Notes under the pieces: generated by a model
What the model saw: only the letters and a program-made list of their open reading frames with translations
What the model was told of the DNA's origin: nothing
The model's database searches: none
Position numbers and translations under genes: made by a program
NCBI GenBank assembly: GCA_031285465.1
Contig: JAITWD010000097.1
Location: 1-5,790, forward strand
Direction of reading: 5' to 3'
Origin: Lachnospiraceae bacterium
GTDB taxonomy: Bacteria; Bacillota; Clostridia; Lachnospirales; Lachnospiraceae
DNA length: 5,790 bases
Shown: positions 1 to 4,759 of the stretch, one piece after another
How positions within the stretch are numbered: position 1 is the first letter of the stretch
Layout of the letters: each line of letters opens with the position of its first letter

Positions 1-2
1 TT

Positions 3-116
3 TCGCGGATAAAATCTGCGAAATGCATGGGGATTAATGTGAGCAATAAATCGCACACACGCAAATTTGTGCCTGCGGCCCAAAGTTTGCAGGTACTGAA
101 AAGGCAAGGGTATTAA
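3..116 (+). CDS. C-terminal fragment of an unidentified upstream gene
   Basis: Reading frame 3 is open from the window edge to a TAA at 114-116, giving 37 residues that end in AAQSLQVLKRQGY. The other two forward frames close early (stops at 10-12 and 35-37). The stop lies only 2 bp before the ABC ATPase start at 119, and the AGGG ribosome binding site of that gene lies inside this frame, which is the usual spacing of co-translated operon genes. In NitT/TauT-type transport operons the neighbour of the ATPase is normally the permease or the substrate-binding protein. The basic, hydrophilic end with an amphipathic last helix would suit a binding protein better than a permease, but this is inference. 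The fragment is too short to assign a family. Confidence 0.5.
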   Translation, partial: SRIKSAKCMGINVSNKSHTRKFVPAAQSLQVLKRQGY

Positions 117-118
117 GA

Positions 119-877
119 ATGGAACAGACAAAAAATCAAGTGCCGGACAAGGTAGTGGTCAAGGATCTGACCAAAAAATTCGGCGATCTACTGGTGTTAG
201 ACAATCTTAATTTTGCAATTAAAAAGAATGAGTTTGTCTGTGTGGTCGGTCCGACCGGCTGTGGCAAAACCACCTTTTTGAATTGCCTGACCAAGATTGT
301 CGATTCGACCGAAGGTGATATCTATATCGATGGAGTATCGGCCGATCCGCAAAAACATAATATTTCCTTTGTTTTTCAGGAGCCGTCGGCCATCCCATGG
401 CTGACCGTTGAGCAAAATATCGCTTATGGCCTAAAGATCAAACGTCTGCCTGCCAAAACGGTGGAAGAGCGGGTGGAACAGATTTTAAAATTGATGGGAC
501 TGACCGAATTCCGGAAATCCTATCCGGCGGAGCTGTCGGTCAGTGCGGAACAACGGATTGTGATCGGTCGTTCCTTTGCGATGCAGCCCGATCTGCTATT
601 GATGGATGAACCCTATGGTCAGATGGATATAAAGGTGCGGTTCTATCTGGAGGATGAGGTGATCCGCCTGTGGAAGGAGCTGGGAAGCACGGTGGTTTTT
701 ATCACCCACAACATTGAAGAGGCGGTCTATCTTGCCGATCGTGTCATCATTTTGTCCAACAAACCCGCCTCCATAAAGGAGGAGGTCTACATCGATCTGC
801 CCCATCCGCGTGATATTTCCCATCCCCAATTCATTAAATATCGCGAATACATTACCAACTCTATAAAATGGTGGTGA
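119..877 (+). CDS. ABC transporter ATP-binding protein, NitT/TauT (SsuB/TauB-like) type
   Basis: This 252-residue protein is a single complete nucleotide-binding domain of normal length for the nitrate/sulfonate/taurine importer ATPases. It should sit on the cytoplasmic face of a membrane permease and drive uptake by ATP hydrolysis. Motifs in order: Walker A GPTGCGKTT (residues 44-52), Q-loop glutamine in FVFQEP (Q87), signature region LSVSAEQR (139-146), Walker B LLLMDEP (159-165, catalytic E164), D-loop GQMD (167-170) and the H-loop histidine in FITHNIEEA (H197). The catalytic residues are intact, but the signature departs from the usual LSGGQ/LSGGMRQR: both glycines are replaced while the serine remains. 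The ATG at 119 has AGGG at 107-110 and starts 2 bp after the upstream stop, so it is probably translated from the same mRNA as that gene. The substrate is unknown. The family also includes thiamine-precursor and riboflavin importers, so sulfonate or nitrate should not be assumed. Confidence 0.93.
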   Translation: MEQTKNQVPDKVVVKDLTKKFGDLLVLDNLNFAIKKNEFVCVVGPTGCGKTTFLNCLTKIVDSTEGDIYIDGVSADPQKHNISFVFQEPSAIPWLTVEQNIAYGLKIKRLPAKTVEERVEQILKLMGLTEFRKSYPAELSVSAEQRIVIGRSFAMQPDLLLMDEPYGQMDIKVRFYLEDEVIRLWKELGSTVVFITHNIEEAVYLADRVIILSNKPASIKEEVYIDLPHPRDISHPQFIKYREYITNSIKWW

Positions 878-890
878 AAACAAGACAAAA

Positions 891-1046
891 CGAGAAGAAA
901 AAGTAAGGCTCGAAAATACTGAGCCTGACATTTTCTAAGTCTCGTCTCGAAGAATGAATCGGAGATTCATTCTTCTGGCAAAATTTTATGTATCGTTTAT
1001 GCCGCCTATGGCGGCATGTTTGGAAGTGTGAGCGGCGAGAAGAAAA
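891..1046 (+). other. Structured intergenic region with 16-bp direct repeats and alternative pairings
   Basis: The 224-bp gap between the ATPase and dehydrogenase genes contains CGAGAAGAAAAAGTAA twice, at 891-906 and 1036-1051. A segment between them (TTTTCT at 931-936, AAG bulge, TCTCG at 940-944) can pair over 11 bp with either copy. Pairing with the first copy encloses a 6-bp hairpin AGGCTC/GAGCCT (906-911 with 921-926). Pairing with the second copy encloses two perfect hairpins: a 12-bp stem at 949-960/964-975 with loop GGA, and an 8-bp stem ATGCCGCC/GGCGGCAT at 999-1006/1010-1017. The two long-range pairings exclude each other, as in attenuators, but no U-tract terminator follows and no known riboswitch class is recognised. 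It could equally be a decayed repeat element. All pairings were read directly from the sequence; any function is inference. Confidence 0.5.
906..936 (+). terminator. Weak terminator-like hairpin after the ABC ATPase gene
   Basis: AGGCTC (906-911) and GAGCCT (921-926) form a 6-bp stem with a 9-nt loop, followed by GACATTTTCT. The stem is short and the T-run is only four bases and displaced by four bases. It is at best a weak intrinsic terminator for the transport operon. Confidence 0.25.
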
Positions 1047-1101
1047 AGTAATGTAACGTAATCTAAAGCACTCAAAGTAACCGAAGGGAGTAAGCAAGAG
1101 G

Positions 1102-2121
1102 ATGAAATCAGTTAATATACTGGCACCACAGGATCTTCGTGTGGAGACGGCGGAGCGGCCGACGCTGACCGAAGGACAGGCCATAATTAGAATTAAATAT
1201 TGCGGGATATGCGGTGGTGATCCGACCGCCTATAGCGGCAAAAATCCCACCTGCAAATATCCGATCATCGGCCTTGGTCATGAGGGGGCGGGATATATCG
1301 AAGAGATCGGGGAAAATGATAAAGGATTAAAGGTCGGAGATGAAGTGGTACTGGAACCGTACATTCCCTGTGGGCAATGCCATCAGTGTCAACAGGGCCG
1401 CTATAACAATTGTACCGACATCCGCGTGACCGGCGTTCATTCGGTGGGGATGATGAGAGAGTACTTCAGCCATCCGATCGCGCTGGTCCATAAAATACCC
1501 AGTGAGATATCACTTGAGCGGGCGGTGTTGGCGGAGCCGTTTACCGTCGGATTGCATGCCGCTACCAGAGCTAAGGTGGCAAAGGACGATGTTTGTCTGA
1601 TCATCGGTGCGGGAGTGATCGGAACGATGGCAGCCTATGCGGTGAAGCATTATGGCGGGAAGCCCCTGATCGTCGATGTGATCGGGAAAAAGCTTGACAA
1701 GGTGAAGGAAATGGGTTACGAGTATATATGTAATTCGACAAAAACCGACGTGGTGTCCTGGCTTGCTGAAGTGACCGATGGACATATGGCAGATGTTATT
1801 ATTGAGACTAGCGGATCACCTTATGTGATAAAGGAAATGCATCAATATTGTGCTCATGGCGCTCGGATTGCCCTGGTGGGCTGGCCCCATACGCCGGTGG
1901 AGGTGAACACCATCCGTTTGATGCAGAAGGAGGTCGATATCTATGGCTCCCGCAATTCCTGCGATAAATTTGCCGAAGCACTTAAGCTGATCAAAGAGGG
2001 CTTTCTGCCCGAGGATCAACTGATCACCGCGTTTGTACCGATGGATGAGATCAATGAGACCATGCAGAAAATGATGGAGCAGCCACAGGATTATTTGAAG
2101 GTGGTCGTGGAGATCGGTTAA
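1102..2121 (+). CDS. Zinc-dependent medium-chain alcohol dehydrogenase (sorbitol/threonine dehydrogenase-like)
   Basis: This 339-residue cytosolic oxidoreductase has the standard length and layout of the zinc MDR family. The N-terminal GroES-like catalytic domain carries the catalytic zinc site: C37 in CGICGGD, H60-E61 in GHEGAG, and E145 in AEPF. A structural zinc site is formed by C90, C93, C96 and C104. The Rossmann domain begins near residue 165 with GAGVIG (169-174), and an aspartate (D192) after the second strand suggests NAD rather than NADP. The family oxidises secondary alcohols such as sorbitol, xylitol, threonine or butanediol. Next to an aldolase and an FGGY kinase, a polyol or sugar-alcohol dehydrogenase is most likely. 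The usual histidine two residues after CGSD is absent here (CGGDPTAY). AAGGGAG at 1084-1090 is the probable ribosome binding site, with rather long spacing. The LacI gene starts 30 bp downstream, so the two are likely co-transcribed. The exact substrate cannot be assigned. Confidence 0.93.
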   Translation: MKSVNILAPQDLRVETAERPTLTEGQAIIRIKYCGICGGDPTAYSGKNPTCKYPIIGLGHEGAGYIEEIGENDKGLKVGDEVVLEPYIPCGQCHQCQQGRYNNCTDIRVTGVHSVGMMREYFSHPIALVHKIPSEISLERAVLAEPFTVGLHAATRAKVAKDDVCLIIGAGVIGTMAAYAVKHYGGKPLIVDVIGKKLDKVKEMGYEYICNSTKTDVVSWLAEVTDGHMADVIIETSGSPYVIKEMHQYCAHGARIALVGWPHTPVEVNTIRLMQKEVDIYGSRNSCDKFAEALKLIKEGFLPEDQLITAFVPMDEINETMQKMMEQPQDYLKVVVEIG

Positions 2122-2141
2122 CTTAACCCTATTGATGAAAT

Positions 2142-2146
2142 GGAGG
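2142..2146 (+). promoter_or_regulatory. Ribosome binding site that fixes the LacI start
   Basis: GGAGG lies 5 nt before the ATG at 2152. It overlaps an in-frame upstream ATG at 2140, whose own upstream sequence (CCCTATTGATGAA) has no Shine-Dalgarno. This favours the start at 2152 over the longer ORF. Confidence 0.75.
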
Positions 2147-2151
2147 CCGAT

Positions 2152-3150
2152 ATGGCGAAAGCAGTGGCAAGCCGCAAGGATGTGGCGCAGCTGGCGGGGG
2201 TCAGTGAGACGGTAGTGTCTTATGTGATCAACAATAATCGTTACGTGAAGGACGAAAAGCGGGAAAAGGTACTAAAGGCGATCGAGGAACTGGATTATCG
2301 TCCCAACCGGATCGCCCGGGCTTTGAAAGGAAAATCCAGCAAACATATTATCCTGCTGATCGACCGGATCAAATCGGAATACTATGGTGAGCTGATCAGC
2401 GATATCGAACATTTTTCCGGTGATCTGGGCTACCTGGTTTCGGTCTCTTTGATCGTCAATTCTTTGAACTATGTAAATAACATTATTGATTGGAATGTTG
2501 ATGGGGTGATAATCAGTTCCATTCATTTTCCTGAAAAATATATTCGGAAGCTGGCTGAGGCGGGCATTCCGGTGGTTTTAATGAAAAACAGGGATTTCCC
2601 GCCGATGAATGGCGTGGATTTTATCAATACCGGTCTTAAGGAAGGCACAAAGAAGGCGGTGGATTATCTCTATGATACGGGATGTCGGCGGATCGGCTAT
2701 GTGGACCGACTTTCCCAAAATAATCATTTTAGTACGATGGCGGATTTTCGTTATCGCGGATACTATGAAGCGGTGACCGGGCGACACGAACCGGTGATCA
2801 TTAGCGGATGTACCTCACCTGAGCAGCTACAGGAGCAGCTGATGCAGGTTATGCGGTCGGCACCACTCGATGGGATTTTCTGCCGGAATGACGGGATCGC
2901 CTGTGCCGTAATGAACACCCTGCTACGCTATCGTTATCGCATCCCGGAGGACGTGTCCATCATTGGCATGGACGATACCGCCTACGCCAAGACCTCCTAT
3001 CCGACGCTGACCACCCTTAGACAGTCCCGCGAAGAAATTGCCAAGACCGCGATCCGTCTTATTGAAGGGGTCAATGCCGGTGAGGCGATCGGTCAGGAGA
3101 TTTGTTTTGAACCCAGGCTGATCATTCGGGAGAGCGTCAGGGAGCAATAA
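2152..3150 (+). CDS. LacI-family transcriptional regulator
   Basis: The 332-residue protein has the typical LacI/GalR length and layout. An N-terminal helix-turn-helix spans about residues 9-28 (KDVAQLAGVSETVVSYVIN), followed by the hinge-helix segment YRPNRIARALKG (49-60). A periplasmic-binding-protein-like effector domain starts near residue 65 (KHIILLI) and ends with the family-typical PRLIIRESV. Recognisable effector-domain strands include VDGVIISS (116-123), GIFCRNDGIACAVM (241-254) and IIGMDDT (270-276). It should bind a palindromic operator as a dimer and respond to a sugar or sugar phosphate. Its place between the dehydrogenase and the aldolase points to local control of this catabolic set, probably as a repressor. 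The ATG at 2152 is chosen over an in-frame ATG four codons upstream because GGAGG lies at 2142-2146. No operator was identified with confidence. Confidence 0.93.
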   Translation: MAKAVASRKDVAQLAGVSETVVSYVINNNRYVKDEKREKVLKAIEELDYRPNRIARALKGKSSKHIILLIDRIKSEYYGELISDIEHFSGDLGYLVSVSLIVNSLNYVNNIIDWNVDGVIISSIHFPEKYIRKLAEAGIPVVLMKNRDFPPMNGVDFINTGLKEGTKKAVDYLYDTGCRRIGYVDRLSQNNHFSTMADFRYRGYYEAVTGRHEPVIISGCTSPEQLQEQLMQVMRSAPLDGIFCRNDGIACAVMNTLLRYRYRIPEDVSIIGMDDTAYAKTSYPTLTTLRQSREEIAKTAIRLIEGVNAGEAIGQEICFEPRLIIRESVREQ

Positions 3151-3152
3151 TT

Positions 3153-3306
3153 ATGATACCAGGGTCAAACGGTCATGTGTTTCATGCTTGCATGAAAAAG
3201 CATGACTTTGGGACCCGCAAAACATGAGAAAGTAGCCCGATTAGGGCGGATTTCGAATGTTTTAGGATTACGGGAGCGCGAAGTGCGGAGTAATCCGTGG
3301 TATCAT
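3153..3306 (+). other. Candidate multi-branched structured element in the LacI-aldolase gap
   Basis: A 9-bp stem, ATGATACCA (3153-3161) with TGGTATCAT (3298-3306), closes a region containing three further stems. The first is a long interrupted hairpin at 3162-3216: GGGTC/GACCC, AAA/TTT, GTCATG/CATGAC and TTTCATG/CATGAAA around a CTTG loop. The second is a small GCCC/GGGC hairpin at 3235-3247. The third is GGATTAC/GTAATCC (3265-3271/3290-3296) with an inner GCGC-GAA-GTGC hairpin. The arrangement resembles a multi-way junction in RNA. It begins 3 nt after the LacI stop and could be a 3' UTR element, the leader of the aldolase mRNA, or a non-transcribed repeat. I do not recognise any known riboswitch, T-box or ncRNA family. 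Confidence 0.45.
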
Positions 3307-3330
3307 GGGGTCAAAATACCTTTTGACCCC
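3307..3330 (+). terminator. Perfect 10-bp hairpin; possible terminator
   Basis: GGGGTCAAAA (3307-3316) and TTTTGACCCC (3321-3330) form a perfect 10-bp stem with a TACC loop. It directly follows the preceding structured region and is followed by TACATAATAATT rather than a T-tract. It may terminate the LacI transcript weakly or in both directions, or it may be an operator-like palindrome. A partial copy of its left arm, GGGTCAAA, lies at 3162-3169 and could compete for the right arm. Confidence 0.35.
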
Positions 3331-3342
3331 TACATAATAATT

Positions 3343-3378
3343 ATTTCAACATAACTCAATATTTCAACATAACTCAAT
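3343..3378 (+). repeat. Perfect 18-bp tandem duplication upstream of the aldolase
   Basis: ATTTCAACATAACTCAAT occurs twice head to tail (3343-3360 and 3361-3378) with no mismatch. It ends 3 bp before the GAGGAG ribosome binding site at 3382-3387. It would lie in the aldolase 5' leader or promoter. No clear -35/-10 pair can be drawn across it. Confidence 0.85.
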
Positions 3379-3395
3379 CATGAGGAGAAAAAATT

Positions 3396-4244
3396 ATGAT
3401 CTGTTCAATAAAAGATATGGTAAATAAAGCTTATGAGGGGCACTATGCCGTTCCGGCATTCAATACCCAGGGGGGTAATTACGATATTACGCAGGCAATC
3501 TGTCAGGCGGCGGAGGAAAGCCGTTCACCGATCATTCTGGCACACTATGACACCTGTTCGGATTATGCGGGGCTGGACTTCTTTGTGGAGATTTCCAAGT
3601 GGTGCGCCAATAAGGTGACGGTGCCGGTCGCGATCCATTTGGATCACGGTAGCAGCGTTGAGTTGTGTAAGCGGGCGATCGATCTGGGCTGTTCATCGGT
3701 TATGTATGACGGATCGGCGCTTCCTTTAGAGGACAATGCCGAAAATGCCAAAACTATCATTAAATATGCGGCGGAACGAGGCGTATCGGTCGAGTGTGAG
3801 ATCGGTCGGATGTTAAGCAGTATGGAAAATGCCGCTGTCGCGGAAAATTGTGCCCGGATCGAGGATGTTTTAGCCTTTTTGGAGCTGGTCCGCCCGGATG
3901 CTTTGGCGGTGGCGATCGGCAATGCGCATGGTTTCTATACCGAGAAGCCGGTTCTTAATTTTCGCCTGTTAGAACAGATTGGTGAGAAAACGCAGATGCC
4001 GCTGGTCCTTCACGGTGGGACAGGCATTCCGGAGGAAGACGTTCAGAAAGGGATCAGCTTAGGCATTGCCAAGGTGAATATCGGAACCGAGATCCGTTGT
4101 AATTATGTTCAGTATCTCTATGAAGGAATTGAACAAATGGGCATGACTGAACATGCATGGAAGATTGAAAAGAAGGCGATTGCCCGCATGGTAAGCGATA
4201 TTAAAGAGAAAATCGTTATGTGTGGTTCGGGTAACAGGATATAA
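3396..4244 (+). CDS. Class II fructose/tagatose-bisphosphate-type aldolase (KbaY/GatY-like)
   Basis: The 282-residue protein matches the length of the short class II (zinc-dependent) aldolases and begins with the typical pattern in which MVNKAYEGHYAVPAFN follows a short lead. The active site is recognisable: the HLDHG motif (81-85) supplies the catalytic aspartate D83 and zinc ligand H84, GNAHGFY (175-181) supplies H178, and HGGTG (206-210) supplies H206. The phosphate-binding segment KVNIGTE lies at 226-232, with VECEIG (132-137) at the usual internal acidic position. The family cleaves ketose 1-phosphates or 1,6-bisphosphates to DHAP and an aldehyde. GAGGAG at 3382-3387 is 8 nt from the ATG. 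With a polyol-type dehydrogenase upstream and an FGGY kinase downstream, its substrate is more likely a specialised ketose phosphate than glycolytic fructose 1,6-bisphosphate, but this is inference. A housekeeping FBA role cannot be excluded from sequence alone. Confidence 0.93.
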   Translation: MICSIKDMVNKAYEGHYAVPAFNTQGGNYDITQAICQAAEESRSPIILAHYDTCSDYAGLDFFVEISKWCANKVTVPVAIHLDHGSSVELCKRAIDLGCSSVMYDGSALPLEDNAENAKTIIKYAAERGVSVECEIGRMLSSMENAAVAENCARIEDVLAFLELVRPDALAVAIGNAHGFYTEKPVLNFRLLEQIGEKTQMPLVLHGGTGIPEEDVQKGISLGIAKVNIGTEIRCNYVQYLYEGIEQMGMTEHAWKIEKKAIARMVSDIKEKIVMCGSGNRI

Positions 4245-4255
4245 GACAAGAAAAA

Positions 4256-4294
4256 GACAAGAAGGAAAGACAAGAAGGAAAGACAAGAAGGATT
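4256..4294 (+). repeat. 13-bp purine-rich tandem repeat, three copies
   Basis: GACAAGAAGGAAA occurs at 4256-4268 and 4269-4281, with a third copy ending GGATT at 4282-4294. A degenerate leading copy, GACAAGAAAAA, lies at 4245-4255 immediately after the aldolase stop codon. A similar purine-rich tract (AAGACAAAACGAGAAGAAAA) follows the ABC ATPase gene near 882-901. Confidence 0.85.
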
Positions 4295-4325
4295 TCTAAG
4301 GTGTCACAGGACGCCACCTAAGAAA
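4293..4325 (+). repeat. Hairpin 1 of the 4293-4570 array
   Basis: TTTCTAAGGTG (4293-4303) pairs with CACCTAAGAAA (4315-4325) over 11 positions with a single A-A mismatch. It is the first palindrome after the aldolase gene and could act as its terminator, although no U-tract follows. The arms carry the CTAAGG/CCTAAG motif also seen in hairpin 2. Confidence 0.7.
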
Positions 4326-4326
4326 G

Positions 4327-4363
4327 TCTAAGGAAACACTGATTAAATCAGTATTTCCTAAGA
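4327..4363 (+). repeat. Hairpin 2 of the array
   Basis: TCTAAGGAAACACTGAT (4327-4343) pairs with 4347-4363 over 17 positions with two mismatches (A-A and C-A) and a TAA loop. The core GGAAACACT...ATTTCC is closely related to hairpin 4. Confidence 0.75.
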
Positions 4364-4376
4364 CGCTCCGCGGGAT

Positions 4377-4426
4377 GCGCACGGATTTTTCGTGGGCATT
4401 GGCACTTCGTGCCGCAAATCCGGCGC
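4377..4426 (+). repeat. Hairpin 3 of the array (GC-rich, nested)
   Basis: GCGC-A-CGGATTT (4377-4388) pairs with AAATCCG-GCGC (4416-4426), leaving one bulged A. Inside it is GGCAC-TTC-GTGCC (4401-4413). Its reverse complement resembles the hairpin at 3265-3296: both have GGATT/AATCC arms and an inner CGAAGTGC. Confidence 0.65.
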
Positions 4427-4452
4427 GGGAAACGCTTTAATCAGCGTTTCCC
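4427..4452 (+). repeat. Hairpin 4 of the array
   Basis: GGGAAACGCT (4427-4436) and AGCGTTTCCC (4443-4452) form a perfect 10-bp stem with loop TTAATC, followed by TAAG. It begins at the base after hairpin 3 ends and is a close relative of hairpin 2. Confidence 0.8.
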
Positions 4453-4465
4453 TAAGTATTGTCTG

Positions 4466-4488
4466 GGAGAATGGCAAAGCCATTCTCC
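4466..4488 (+). repeat. Hairpin 5 of the array
   Basis: GGAGAATGGC (4466-4475) and GCCATTCTCC (4479-4488) form a perfect 10-bp stem with an AAA loop, followed by TAAATGG. The stem is strong enough to affect RNA processing or termination but lacks a U-tract. Confidence 0.8.
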
Positions 4489-4508
4489 TAAATGGTTTAC
4501 GTGTTGTT

Positions 4509-4570
4509 TGTTTAGTTAAAGAGGCATCATTACAAGAGGGTGATGCATATTTTTGCACTTTAACTAAACA
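4509..4570 (+). repeat. Hairpin 6 of the array (13-bp outer stem with inner hairpin)
   Basis: TGTTTAGTTAAAG (4509-4521) and CTTTAACTAAACA (4558-4570) are perfect 13-bp inverted repeats. They enclose a second hairpin, GCATCA (4524-4529) with TGATGC (4541-4546). The AT-rich arms differ in composition from hairpins 3 to 5, so it may have a separate origin. Confidence 0.8.
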
Positions 4571-4591
4571 CGAGTGTATATAAAGATTGAG

Positions 4592-4664
4592 CTGTATTCT
4601 TTACAACGATCTGTGTTAATTACAACGTCTGTGTTCTTTACAACGAGTTGTGTTCTTTACAACT
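4592..4664 (+). repeat. Four tandem copies of an 18-20 bp repeat
   Basis: Units with the consensus CTGTGTTCTTTACAACGA start at about 4592, 4611, 4629 and 4648. The first has TGTATT, the second TTAATT, and the last ends ACAACTTG. Each unit has short inverted ends (TTGT/ACAA), and ACAACGAGTTGT at the junction of units 3 and 4 is a 5-2-5 palindrome. The array could be a regulator-binding site or a slippage product. Confidence 0.75.
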
Positions 4665-4681
4665 TGTGCAGAAAGGTGATT

Positions 4682-4759
4682 ATGAAGCACAGGGTGCTGA
4701 ATAGTTTCAATAATCAGTATAAGGTAATGGATGGTTTTACAATAAGCAGTAGAAGATAA
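4682..4759 (+). CDS. Possible 25-codon ORF upstream of the kinase
   Basis: ATG at 4682 is preceded by AGAAAGG (4670-4676) at 5 nt spacing, a good Shine-Dalgarno. The frame runs 25 codons (MKHRVLNSFNNQ..., ending FTISSRR) to a TAA at 4757-4759. The second half is encoded by the first copies of the 32-34 bp repeat, which argues against conserved coding. It could be a leader peptide or simply chance. I recognise no family. Confidence 0.25.
   Translation: MKHRVLNSFNNQYKVMDGFTISSRR

Noticed and set aside
2140..2151. Upstream ATG for the LacI gene, giving four extra residues
   Set aside because: It has no ribosome binding site of its own and overlaps GGAGG, which serves the ATG at 2152.
3153..3306. 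Known riboswitch or T-box
   Set aside because: No T-box sequence (such as the GGTGG antiterminator segment) or other familiar conserved core is visible, so only an unclassified structured element is claimed.
4427..4452. CcpA cre-like site in GGGAAACGCTTTAATC
   Set aside because: Several positions of the cre consensus fail, and the symmetry is explained by the longer hairpin stem.
4358..4583. Short open frames on both strands across the hairpin array
   Set aside because: They run through inverted repeats, lack a good ribosome binding site and show no protein-like composition.
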